Shown here one piece after another: positions 22,832-30,805 of a stretch of 34,929 nt of DNA. Position numbers and translations under genes: made by a program. Numbering within the stretch: position 1 is the first letter of the stretch; every line of letters begins with the position of its first letter. The notes beneath the pieces are model-generated. The model had not been told where the DNA came from. It did not search any database and worked only from the letters and a program-made list of their open reading frames with translations. Source of the stretch: an uncultured Bacteroidales bacterium (GTDB lineage Bacteria; Bacteroidota; Bacteroidia; Bacteroidales; P3); contig CASEWE010000004.1 in assembly GCA_949291555.1 (NCBI GenBank), forward strand, positions 130,403 to 165,331, read 5' to 3'.

Positions 22832-24289
22832 ATGCTGAATTTCAAACTGGTTTCCCGCATTCTCGGCACCATTGCCTTTACCGAGGCCTTCTTGCTCTTC
22901 GGTTGCACGGTGATGGCTTTCTGTTACCAGGAAGACGACTTGGTGCCTTTCATCAAGTCCACGTTCGTGGCTTTGGCGGCCGCGCTGCTGCTTCGCTTCC
23001 TGGGCCGGGGCGCGCAGAATATCATGACCCGCCGGGACGGGTATGTCGTGGTCTCCATGAGCTGGGTCATCTTCTCCCTGGTCGGCATGTTCCCCTATTT
23101 GTTCAGCGACCAGATACAAGGCGTGGCCAATGCCTTTTTCGAGACCATGTCGGGCTTCACCTCCACCGGGGCCACCATCATGGACAACATCGACCAATGC
23201 CCCCATGCCCTCCTTTTCTGGCGCAGCCTTACCCAATGGGTGGGCGGATTGGGCATTGTCTTGTTCACCATCGCCCTCCTGCCGGGAATCACCATGGGCA
23301 GCGTGAGCCTCTTCGCCGCCCAATGCACCGGCCCGCTGCAAGGCAAGCTCCAACCGCGCATCGCCTCGACCACCAAGTGGATCCTGGCCGTGTATTTCCT
23401 GCTCACTATCGCCTGCACGCTCGCGCTTTTCTTTGTCGGCGGCATGAATTTCTACGATTCGGTCAACCATGCTTTCACCTGCATCGGCACGGGAGGCTTT
23501 TCAACGCATCAGGACAGCATTATCTTTTTCCAGTCGCCGGCCATCGAATACATCCTGATCGTGTTCATGTTCTTGGCCGGAACCAACTACAACCTCCTCT
23601 ATTTCTTCGGCCTCCGGGGAAAGTTCAAGCGGCTTTTCCAAGATACGGAATTCAGGTGGTACACCTTCATTTTCCTTTCGGCCAGCCTGATCTGCGCGCT
23701 TTCGCTCTATTTCGACAATGGCATGGACGCCGAATCGGCCTGGCGGACATCGGCCTTCCAGATCATTACCCTCTATACCAGCACGGGATTCTGCTCGCAC
23801 GACTACAACCTATGGGCCCCGAAATTGATGCCGATCCTCTTCCTGGTCATGTTCATCGGCGCCAGTTCGGGCTCCTCGGCCGGAGGGTTCAAGACCATCC
23901 GCCTCGCCATGCTGGCAAAACTGGCCAAGAACGAGATGAAGAAAATCCTGCACCCCAACGCGGTCATCCCCCTGCGGGTGAGCGGGCAAGTGATCTCCAC
24001 CCCGGTAAAAATAACCTTGATAGCGTTCTCCACCCTGTTTTTGGGGACTTTTTTCGTGGGCTGGGTCGCCTTGATGTTCTGCGGATTGCCTTTTGAAGAA
24101 GCCGCCGGGTGCAGCATATCGTGCCTCAGCAACGTAGGGCCGAGCTTCGCCAGCCTCGGGCCGATATATTCCTGGAGTTCCATCAGCGACGGGGCCAAAT
24201 GGATATGCTCGGCCCTGATGTTCGTGGGCCGTCTGGAACTGCTGAGCGTCTACATCATCTGCACGCGGAATTTCTGGAAAAGGCAATAA
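22832..24289 (+). CDS. trkH: Trk potassium uptake channel subunit TrkH
   Basis: A 485-residue inner-membrane protein, the potassium-translocating subunit that works with TrkA. It has the four membrane-pore-membrane repeats of the family; filter-region sequences are visible as SGFTSTGATI (first), CIGTGGFSTH (second), YTSTGFCSHDY (third) and LSNVGPSFASLG (fourth). The GSSAGGFKTIRL stretch is the conserved glycine-rich loop after the third repeat. Length fits TrkH (about 480). It is convergent with the nucleotide-sugar dehydrogenase gene. Confidence 0.96.
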   Translation: MLNFKLVSRILGTIAFTEAFLLFGCTVMAFCYQEDDLVPFIKSTFVALAAALLLRFLGRGAQNIMTRRDGYVVVSMSWVIFSLVGMFPYLFSDQIQGVANAFFETMSGFTSTGATIMDNIDQCPHALLFWRSLTQWVGGLGIVLFTIALLPGITMGSVSLFAAQCTGPLQGKLQPRIASTTKWILAVYFLLTIACTLALFFVGGMNFYDSVNHAFTCIGTGGFSTHQDSIIFFQSPAIEYILIVFMFLAGTNYNLLYFFGLRGKFKRLFQDTEFRWYTFIFLSASLICALSLYFDNGMDAESAWRTSAFQIITLYTSTGFCSHDYNLWAPKLMPILFLVMFIGASSGSSAGGFKTIRLAMLAKLAKNEMKKILHPNAVIPLRVSGQVISTPVKITLIAFSTLFLGTFFVGWVALMFCGLPFEEAAGCSISCLSNVGPSFASLGPIYSWSSISDGAKWICSALMFVGRLELLSVYIICTRNFWKRQ

Positions 24290-24431
24290 GGTTCCCTTGG
24301 AAACTAAGACTCCCCGAAACTCCCGAAACCCCCGATTCTCGATTTTTGCTTTTTGATTCCCGGTTTTCCGGTTTTTCCGTTTCCCGCCCGGCCTGTCCCG
24401 GCATCCGGGCTCGGGAAACGGCTGCGGAGCC
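24290..24431. repeat. Degenerate short repeats between convergent genes
   Basis: From about 24340 to 24375 the sequence steps in roughly 7-base units (GATTCTC, GATTTTT, GCTTTTT, GATTCCC). The preceding 30 bases repeat ACTCCCCGAA/ACTCCCGAA-like units. It is similar in style to the array at 1-187. No gene lies here. Confidence 0.45.
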
Positions 24432-25742
24432 TTACAAGCTCCAGTACCGGTCCTGGGGAATGCGATGGCGGTACAAGCCTTTCACATCGGCCACCAAGCC
24501 GTTCCGGTCTTTGAGCCAGAGAAGGAAATCCTTCACTTCCAATGCCCGGTACTGCCGGTGGGCGACCGCTACCACGACCGCATCGTAGGCCCGCGGTTCC
24601 GGTGCCGCCTTCAAATCGAATCCATACATTTCCCGCACCGCCTGCGGGTCGGCTTTCGGATCGCACACATCGGCCCGGATCCCGAAATCTTCCAGTTCCC
24701 GGACAAGATCCGCCACTTTCGAGTTGCGGATATCGGGAACGTTTTCCTTGAACGTGATTCCCAAAACCAATACCCGCGCGCCCAAGACAGGCTTTCCCGA
24801 GGCAATGAGCCGCTTGATGATTTTCTTGGCGACATAGCCCCCCATGCTGTCGTTGATGAAACGCCCGGCATCGATGAGCTGGGGATAGTATTTCAATTCG
24901 CGAGCCTTGTAGACCAAGTAATAAGGATCCACGCCGATGCAATGCCCGCCGACCAGACCCGGATTGAATTTCAGGAAATTCCATTTCGTCCCCGCGGCTT
25001 CCAGGACATCGTAGGTATTGATGCCCATGCGCGAAAAAAGGATGGATAGCTCGTTCATCAGGGCGATGTTCACGTCGCGCTGGGTATTCTCGATGATCTT
25101 GGCCGCTTCGGCTACCTTGATAGACGGGGCCTTGTGCAGGCCTGCTTCCACTACCAAGCCGTAAACGGAAGCTATGGATTCCAAGGCCGGTTCATCGCAG
25201 GCCGAAACGATCTTGACCGTGTTGGCCAAGGTGTGGACCCTGTCGCCCGGATTGATCCGCTCGGGCGAATACCCTACCTTGAAGTCTTTCCCGCAGGCAA
25301 GCCCGGAACCGGCTTCCAGAACGGGAATGCAGTCTTCCTGGGTCGCGCCGGGATATACCGTTGACTCGTAAACCACGTAGTCTCCTTTGGAAAGATTGCG
25401 CGCCAGGGTTTCCGAGGCTTGCAGCAGGGGGGCCAAGTCGGGCTGGTTGTGCGCATCGATGGGCGTAGGCACGGCCACGATGTGGAAAGATGCTTTGCGA
25501 AGGTCTTTTTCGTCCGATGTGAACAGCACGTCCGCCTTTTCGAACAGTTCCTTGCCGCATTCGCCCATGGGATCTTTCCCTTGCTTGAGCAGCGCGATTT
25601 TCCGGGCATCGGTATCGAACCCTACCACAGGGACTTTCTGCGCGAAAGCCAAGGCCAAGGGCAAGCCCACATAGCCGAGCCCGGTAACGGAAATCCGCAC
25701 CTTGCCGGATGCGGAAGAATCCTGCTGTTCAATCTTTTCCAT
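24432..25742 (-). CDS. Nucleotide-sugar dehydrogenase (TviB/WbpA-like)
   Basis: A 436-residue UDP-glucose/GDP-mannose dehydrogenase family enzyme that oxidises C6 of a UDP-HexNAc to a uronic acid using two NAD+. The Rossmann motif is GLGYVG (residues 21-26), the central domain has YESTVYPGATQE and ENTQRDVNIALMNEL, and the catalytic cysteine is Cys268 in GLVGGHCIGVDPYYL. The C-terminal domain contains LVLGITFKENVPDIRNSK. These features fit the TviB/VipA/WbpA branch acting on UDP-GlcNAc or UDP-GalNAc; the exact substrate cannot be decided. The first 14 residues overlap the end of the oxidoreductase gene by 14 bases, so the two are co-translated. It is convergent with trkH. Confidence 0.9.
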   Translation of the reverse strand: MEKIEQQDSSASGKVRISVTGLGYVGLPLALAFAQKVPVVGFDTDARKIALLKQGKDPMGECGKELFEKADVLFTSDEKDLRKASFHIVAVPTPIDAHNQPDLAPLLQASETLARNLSKGDYVVYESTVYPGATQEDCIPVLEAGSGLACGKDFKVGYSPERINPGDRVHTLANTVKIVSACDEPALESIASVYGLVVEAGLHKAPSIKVAEAAKIIENTQRDVNIALMNELSILFSRMGINTYDVLEAAGTKWNFLKFNPGLVGGHCIGVDPYYLVYKARELKYYPQLIDAGRFINDSMGGYVAKKIIKRLIASGKPVLGARVLVLGITFKENVPDIRNSKVADLVRELEDFGIRADVCDPKADPQAVREMYGFDLKAAPEPRAYDAVVVAVAHRQYRALEVKDFLLWLKDRNGLVADVKGLYRHRIPQDRYWSL

Positions 25743-26769
25743 CTTCCTTCTTCCTTATAGTCCAAGGCCCTCGGGCCGCGTAGATTTTCTCGATGATCCC
25801 CACCAGGAGGGCTTGTTCCTGCGCCGTGCAGGCAATGCTTCCTCCCCGTTCCAAGACATCGGCCACGTTCCTTATCACATAGTGGTGGTTCTGCGCCGAG
25901 CCTTTGTAAATGCCGTAATCGTTGCCCGGATTGGTGGGCGGCAGTTCCGGCATCGAATAATCCTTCACCTGGCAGGCCTCCACTTTTTCCATGTACTGCC
26001 CGCCCACCCGGATGCTGCCTTGGCTGCCGATAATCGTGATGGAACTCTCCAGATTGGCTTCGTAAACCGCCGTGGAGTAATTCAAGCATCCCATCCCGCC
26101 TTTTACAAAATCGAAATGCACCATGCCCGAATCCTCGAAATCGGTGAGCGCCCGATGGGAGAAATCGCGGAAACGGCCTTCGACATGGCAAATATCGCCG
26201 AAAAGCCACGCCATGATGTCGATGAAGTGGCTGAACTGGGTAAACAGCGTTCCACCGTCCAGCGCCGCATCGCCGTGCCAGCCGCCTTTCACGTAATACC
26301 GTTCGTCCCGGTTCCAGTAGCAGTTCATCTGCACCATGCGCAACTCGCCCAAGCGCCCGGACTCCACCATTTCCTTCAGCCAGGCCGAAGGAGGCGAAAA
26401 GCGGTTCTGCATCACGCAGAAAATCTTCTTCCCGCTTTTTTCCCCGGCTTGGCAAATGCGCCGGGCATCGGCCGTATCGAGGGCCATGGGCTTCTCGATC
26501 ACCACATGGAACCCTTTTTCCAGAATGGCAACGGCCATGGGGGCATGCAAGCCGTTGGGCACGCAGATGCAGGCCACATCGATTTCCGGATGCGCCGCCA
26601 GCATGGTTCCGAAATCCTGGTAAAAGGGAACGGGATAGGCTTCGATTCCCAAAATTTCGCGGGGCTTCACATCGCAAAGGGCGACCAAGGCGCAATCCGG
26701 ATCGCGCGCCACCATTTCCGCATGACGTTTGCCGATATGCCCGCAACCGATAATCCCGAATCTGACCAT
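25729..26769 (-). CDS. Gfo/Idh/MocA oxidoreductase (WbpB/WlbA-like)
   Basis: A 346-residue NAD(P)-dependent sugar oxidoreductase. The nucleotide-binding motif is GIIGCGHIG (residues 5-13) and the catalytic lysine is Lys93 in the EKP motif (VIEKPMALD). The substrate-side motif GGTLFTQFSHFIDIMAWLFG is characteristic of the branch that includes WbpB/WlbA, which oxidises C3 of a UDP-N-acetylated glucuronic acid. Overlap with the nucleotide-sugar dehydrogenase supports this: in the WbpA-WbpB pathway the dehydrogenase makes the substrate of the oxidoreductase. The start at 26769 (MVRFGIIG) is preferred over an in-frame ATG 18 bases upstream. Cytoplasmic. Confidence 0.87.
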   Translation of the reverse strand: MVRFGIIGCGHIGKRHAEMVARDPDCALVALCDVKPREILGIEAYPVPFYQDFGTMLAAHPEIDVACICVPNGLHAPMAVAILEKGFHVVIEKPMALDTADARRICQAGEKSGKKIFCVMQNRFSPPSAWLKEMVESGRLGELRMVQMNCYWNRDERYYVKGGWHGDAALDGGTLFTQFSHFIDIMAWLFGDICHVEGRFRDFSHRALTDFEDSGMVHFDFVKGGMGCLNYSTAVYEANLESSITIIGSQGSIRVGGQYMEKVEACQVKDYSMPELPPTNPGNDYGIYKGSAQNHHYVIRNVADVLERGGSIACTAQEQALLVGIIEKIYAARGPWTIRKKEDGKD

Positions 26770-26869
26770 AGCTTTTCCTCCATGCAACCGGTTCCCTGCA
26801 AGGCGCTTTCTCCAAAGCTCCCGCCGTTCCGGAACGGGAATCCCGGAAAAGGGAACACGAAAGGAAACG

Positions 26870-26877
26870 CAAATTTA
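26870..26877 (-). promoter_or_regulatory. Putative -7 box for the oxidoreductase/dehydrogenase pair
   Basis: The minus strand reads TAAATTTG, a match to TAnnTTTG, about 100 bases before the oxidoreductase ATG in the divergent gap. No TTTG -33 element is seen at the right distance. Confidence 0.4.
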
Positions 26878-27000
26878 AGAATCTGTCCAGATTTCCGCAG
26901 CCTTTCCAAGGGAATCGCGAACGCAGGCCGGAGCGCTTTCAGGAAAATAGCGTAATTTTACAATTTGGCGCGATTGAAACGCCGCACAGACCATACTGCC

Positions 27001-28104
27001 ATGAAAACACTTTCTTCTATCCTCTCCCGGCCTCTTTCCGCCGGGCTGCTCCTGCTCTCCGGCCTTTTCGGGGCCGTATCGTGCAAGTACGACGTCCCTA
27101 CCCTTCCCGGTTCGGGCGGGAAAACCTGCGAGATCATCATCGTCACGCCCGAACGCCATTGGACGGGCCTGGTCGGAGACAGCATCCGGTCGTGGTTCGA
27201 GCGGATACAACCAGCGCTCAACCAGCCCGAACCGCTTTTCGACTTGGTCAACATCGAGCCCAAACGATTCAATGAAAGCAATATGTTCCAGCGGCACCGG
27301 AATGTCTTCATCGTGGAATTCGACACGGCCGCCGAACCGAAGCTGGAACTGCTGCAAGATGCCTGGGCCTTTCCCCAAGCCGTGGCCAAGTTCAGCGTGC
27401 CCGATACCGAAGCCTTCGGCCGCTTGTTTTCCGAAAACAAGGAAAACTTGCTCAGCCTCTTCTACATGAAAGAATACCAACGGATCCAGAAAGCCTTCAA
27501 GTCGACCGAAGCCGTGGACGTTACCGAACGTCTCCGCCGCCAGTTCGGCATCATGATGGTTTTCCCCGACGGTTTCGATTTCGCCGCTGCCGGCAAGGAC
27601 TTCGGATGGATAAGGAAAGAAAGCAAGGATTACGGCCAGGGAATCATCTTTTCCATTCACCCGTACACGAGCGTCGAGGAGTTCCAGACCGGGAACATCA
27701 TAGCCTGGAGGAACGCCATGTGCCGGAATATCCCCGGCCCCGCCGAAGGCTCCTACATGAGCACGGAATTGGAAGTCGCGGAATTTTACCCGCAATCCCG
27801 CCCGGTGGACATAAACGGGCTTTATGCGGTCGAAACACGCGGCTTATGGCGTTTGGAAGGCGATTTCATGGGAGGGCCCTTCGTCAATTACCTCATTGCC
27901 GACACGGCCCGCAGGCGGTTGATCATGGTCGATGCCTACCTCTATTCCCCCCGCAAGCCGAAACGCGACTTGCTCTTGCAAATGGAAGCCGTGGCCCGCT
28001 CTTTCAAGCTTTCCCCTGCCGCTATCCCCCAGGCAAGCCTTTCCGCGCAAAGCGGCGAAGCGGAACCCGGGCCTGGCCCGAAAGGGAAAGAAAACCGGAA
28101 ATAA
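27001..28104 (+). CDS. DUF4837-family lipoprotein
   Basis: A 367-residue lipoprotein of the DUF4837 family, which is common in Bacteroidota and has no known function. The signal peptide ends at Cys28 (GAVSC, followed by KYD), so the protein is lipid-anchored to an envelope membrane. Family features are the early EIIIVTPERHWTG stretch, NESNMFQRHRNVFIVEFD in the middle, and the late VETRGLWRLEGDFMGGPFVNY block. The last 30 residues are proline/glycine-rich and lysine-rich. I chose the ATG at 27001; an earlier in-frame ATG would add a non-conserved arginine-rich stretch before the signal peptide. The deaminase fusion gene follows after 22 bases in the same direction. Confidence 0.88.
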   Translation: MKTLSSILSRPLSAGLLLLSGLFGAVSCKYDVPTLPGSGGKTCEIIIVTPERHWTGLVGDSIRSWFERIQPALNQPEPLFDLVNIEPKRFNESNMFQRHRNVFIVEFDTAAEPKLELLQDAWAFPQAVAKFSVPDTEAFGRLFSENKENLLSLFYMKEYQRIQKAFKSTEAVDVTERLRRQFGIMMVFPDGFDFAAAGKDFGWIRKESKDYGQGIIFSIHPYTSVEEFQTGNIIAWRNAMCRNIPGPAEGSYMSTELEVAEFYPQSRPVDINGLYAVETRGLWRLEGDFMGGPFVNYLIADTARRRLIMVDAYLYSPRKPKRDLLLQMEAVARSFKLSPAAIPQASLSAQSGEAEPGPGPKGKENRK

Positions 28105-28126
28105 TCACGAACACAAGACGACTGAC

Positions 28127-29173
28127 ATGCTTGTCATTGGAATTACCGGCACTTTGGGCGCCGGCAAAGGAACGGTGGTCGAATACCTCAGGACCAAGAG
28201 GAAATTTTCCTATTTCTCCGTCCGCCAGTTTTTGATGGAAGAAGTGCACCGCAGGGGCCTCGAACCCAGCCGGGATTCCTTGGTGCTTGTCGCGAACGAT
28301 TTGCGGGCGAAACATTCCCCGTCCTACATTGTCGATGAACTCTACAAGCAGGCCGCGCAGGCCGGCGGCAATGCCATCATCGAAAGCATCCGGGCCGTGG
28401 GCGAAGTGGAATCCTTGCGCAAGAAAGGCTCTTTCGTGCTGCTGGCCGTCGACGCCCTGCCCCGGACAAGGTTCGAACGAATCCGGAAACGGGGCTCGGA
28501 AACCGACCACATCGACTTTGACACTTTCCTGCAAAACGAGGAAAGGGAATTCGCCAATACCGACCCCAACAAGCAAAACCTGCAGGCCTGCATGAAAATG
28601 GCCGACATTACCCTGGTCAACAACGGGAGCATCGAGCAATTGCACGCGGAAGTGGACCGCTTCGTCGAAAACTTGCAGGAAGACCAGCCGGCCCACCGCC
28701 GGCCCAGCTGGGACGAATACTTCATGGACCTCTGCCACAGCGTGGCTTTGCGCGCCACTTGCAACCGGGGCAGAAGCGGCTGCGTCATCGTGAAAGACAA
28801 GCAGATCCTGGTGACCGGCTACGTAGGCTCGCCCTCCCATCTGCCCCATTGCGACGATGTGGGCCATTTGTTCCGGAAGACCTTGCACGAAGACGGGAGC
28901 ATTTCGACCCATTGCGTCCGGACCGTGCATGCCGAGCAGAACGCCATCTGCCAGGCCGCCCGCCGCGGGGTCTCCTTGGACGGGAGCACGCTCTATTGCA
29001 CCATGACTCCCTGCCGGACATGCGCCATGCTGATCATCAATTGCGGAATCAGGAAGGTCGTGGCCGATTACAAGTACCATGCAGGAGCCGAATCGGAAGA
29101 AATGTTCAAGGCAGCCGGCATCGAACTGCGCTACGTCCACGACCAGGTACTTCAATACCGCGCCAAGGAATAA
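28127..29173 (+). CDS. P-loop kinase-like / dCMP deaminase fusion protein
   Basis: A 348-residue two-domain cytoplasmic protein. Residues 1 to about 185 form a P-loop nucleotide-kinase-like domain with Walker A GTLGAGKGT (Lys14) at the extreme N-terminus. Residues about 195-348 form a zinc-dependent deoxycytidylate deaminase: the GYVGSPSHLPHCDDVGH block, the catalytic HAE (His268, Glu270) in CVRTVHAEQNAI, and the second zinc site PCRTC (Cys296, Cys299). dCMP deaminase makes dUMP for thymidylate synthesis. The fusion recalls yeast Dcd1, whose N-terminus is kinase-like, and by layout the bacterial anti-phage deaminases AvcD/DcdV, which are longer. Nothing nearby looks like a defence island. The start at 28127 directly precedes the Walker A strand. 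Confidence 0.9.
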   Translation: MLVIGITGTLGAGKGTVVEYLRTKRKFSYFSVRQFLMEEVHRRGLEPSRDSLVLVANDLRAKHSPSYIVDELYKQAAQAGGNAIIESIRAVGEVESLRKKGSFVLLAVDALPRTRFERIRKRGSETDHIDFDTFLQNEEREFANTDPNKQNLQACMKMADITLVNNGSIEQLHAEVDRFVENLQEDQPAHRRPSWDEYFMDLCHSVALRATCNRGRSGCVIVKDKQILVTGYVGSPSHLPHCDDVGHLFRKTLHEDGSISTHCVRTVHAEQNAICQAARRGVSLDGSTLYCTMTPCRTCAMLIINCGIRKVVADYKYHAGAESEEMFKAAGIELRYVHDQVLQYRAKE

Positions 29174-29224
29174 AAGCGGAAGGCATCGCAGCAAGCGGGG
29201 AAAAGCATTGCTGCAACGCCCATG

Positions 29225-29239
29225 CCGCGGAAACCGCGG
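29225..29239. other. Small GC hairpin between convergent genes
   Basis: CCGCGG, AAA, CCGCGG forms a 6-bp stem with a 3-base loop in the 141-base gap between the deaminase fusion and hydG. A GCAGCAA/TTGCTGC pair just upstream (about 29193-29215) can form a second stem. No T-run follows either. Confidence 0.35.
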
Positions 29240-29314
29240 ATGCGCGGGCGCGGATCGCTATTTGCCCGGCAGAGCGGAGAAAGGCAGGCTTGGCCGGCAA
29301 AAAACGGCTTCGGA

Positions 29315-30754
29315 TCAGAAGAGGCGGTCGCGCGTCCCGTTCTCGGCCAAATCCTTCAGGCGGTCGCAAAGCTGCTGCTTGATCGGGGAATCCTCCATCT
29401 TTGCGAGCTCGGACTCGATCAAACGCTTCCCTTCCTGGCGGCACCGCGGGCTTGCGTAATCCATCAGGTATTCCGACAAAGTCAGCAAGGCATTGGGCGT
29501 GCAGTATTTCCCGATAAAGCCGGGAATGGCGTATTCCATGAAGTGTTCGCCCGTGCGCCCTATCCGGTAGCACGAAGTGCAGAAAGAGGGGATGAAGTCC
29601 TGTTCCATGAGCCAGGTGATCACTTCATCGAGCGTCCGGTTGTCGGCTATCTGGAATTGTTCCTTTTCCAGATCCTGCATTCCCTTGTTCGACATCTTTT
29701 CGTGGTAAGCGCCGATTTCAAGCCTTGTGCCTGCATCGATCTGCGAAACGCCGAATTGCATCACCGCATCGCGCACCGATGCGCTTTCGCGGGCTGTCAT
29801 GATAAGCCCCGTGTAGGGAACGGCAAGGCGCAAAACGGCTACCAGCTGCTTGAATTCCTCGTCGGTGGTCTGGTACTCCAGATCCAGGTCCAAGCCATGC
29901 GCCGGCTGTATGCGCGGGAAACTGATCGTATGGGGCCCCACTTGGTAGCGCTGCTGCAGATGCAAAGCATGCGAAACCAGGCCCATCACCTCGAAACGCC
30001 AATGGTACAGGCCGAACAAAGCCCCGATTCCCATGTCGTCGCACCCGGCCTCGAAAGCCCTGTCCATGGCATCCAGCCGCCAAAGGTAATCGGCTTTGCG
30101 CGTGTTGGCCGGATGGTATTTGGCATAAGCCTGTTTGTTGTAGGTTTCCTGGAAAATCTGGTAGGTGCCGATTCCTGCCTCTTTCACGATTCTGAAGCCT
30201 TCCTTGTCGAGCGGAGCCGCATTGATGTTCACGCGGCGGATTTCCCCATGCCCTTCCCGGGTGGAATAGACCACGTTGACCGTATGGGCGATGAATTCCG
30301 GAGAATATTCGGGCGATTCCCCGTAGACCAGGATGAGCCGCTTGTGCCCCTCCCGTTCCAGTTCCTTTACTTCCTGCACAAGCTCTTCGTCCGAAAGCGT
30401 CCGCCTGACGGCCGATTTCAGGCTCCGCCTGAAGCCGCAGTAACGGCAATCGTTGATGCAATGGTTGCCGATGTACAACGGCGCGAACAAGACGATACGG
30501 TTCCCGTAGATTTCCCGTTTCAATTTCCGGGCAGCCTCGTAAACCGTTTCCTTCAATTCCGGGGATTCGACCACCAGCAAAGCGGCGGTCTCGTCCAAGG
30601 TCAGAGCCTGTTTTTCCAAACTCTTTTCCAGCACGGACTTTACTTTCCCGGCATCTTCTTTCTGGGAAAGCAGCTTCTCGATCCGGGCATCGTCGATAAA
30701 ATCCTTTGCCCCTTTTGTCAAACTGAAATCCATTGTCTCTTTTTTTTCACCCAT
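29315..30754 (-). CDS. hydG: [FeFe]-hydrogenase maturase HydG, tyrosine lyase
   Basis: A 479-residue radical SAM enzyme that cleaves tyrosine to give the CO and cyanide ligands of the hydrogenase H-cluster. The radical SAM motif C-x3-C-x2-C is Cys99, Cys103 and Cys106 (CINDCRYCGF). The C-terminal domain has the C-x2-C-x22-C motif (about 392, 395 and 418) that binds the second, ligand-assembling cluster and separates HydG from the shorter thiamine enzyme ThiH, which lacks it. Length agrees with HydG (about 470). HydE, HydF and the hydrogenase are not in this window. It lies downstream of yicC by about 51 bases in the same direction. An alternative ATG at 30733 is equally possible. Confidence 0.95.
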   Translation of the reverse strand: MGEKKETMDFSLTKGAKDFIDDARIEKLLSQKEDAGKVKSVLEKSLEKQALTLDETAALLVVESPELKETVYEAARKLKREIYGNRIVLFAPLYIGNHCINDCRYCGFRRSLKSAVRRTLSDEELVQEVKELEREGHKRLILVYGESPEYSPEFIAHTVNVVYSTREGHGEIRRVNINAAPLDKEGFRIVKEAGIGTYQIFQETYNKQAYAKYHPANTRKADYLWRLDAMDRAFEAGCDDMGIGALFGLYHWRFEVMGLVSHALHLQQRYQVGPHTISFPRIQPAHGLDLDLEYQTTDEEFKQLVAVLRLAVPYTGLIMTARESASVRDAVMQFGVSQIDAGTRLEIGAYHEKMSNKGMQDLEKEQFQIADNRTLDEVITWLMEQDFIPSFCTSCYRIGRTGEHFMEYAIPGFIGKYCTPNALLTLSEYLMDYASPRCRQEGKRLIESELAKMEDSPIKQQLCDRLKDLAENGTRDRLF

Positions 30755-30805
30755 GCGAACAGCCGGCCGTTGCCTACTTGCCGGGAAGGCGCCGCCTGTT
30801 GCCCG

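Noticed and set aside
22138..24096. A 652-codon plus-strand frame across trkA and trkH, and a 492-codon minus frame at 21992-23470
   Set aside because: Both are alternative frames of the well-supported TrkA and TrkH genes; composition is dominated by Arg/His/Gly as in shadow frames.
28127..29173. Phage-defence island around the deaminase fusion
   Set aside because: Neighbours are housekeeping or envelope genes, and no RNA antitoxin-like element, toxin gene, integrase or other defence family is visible.
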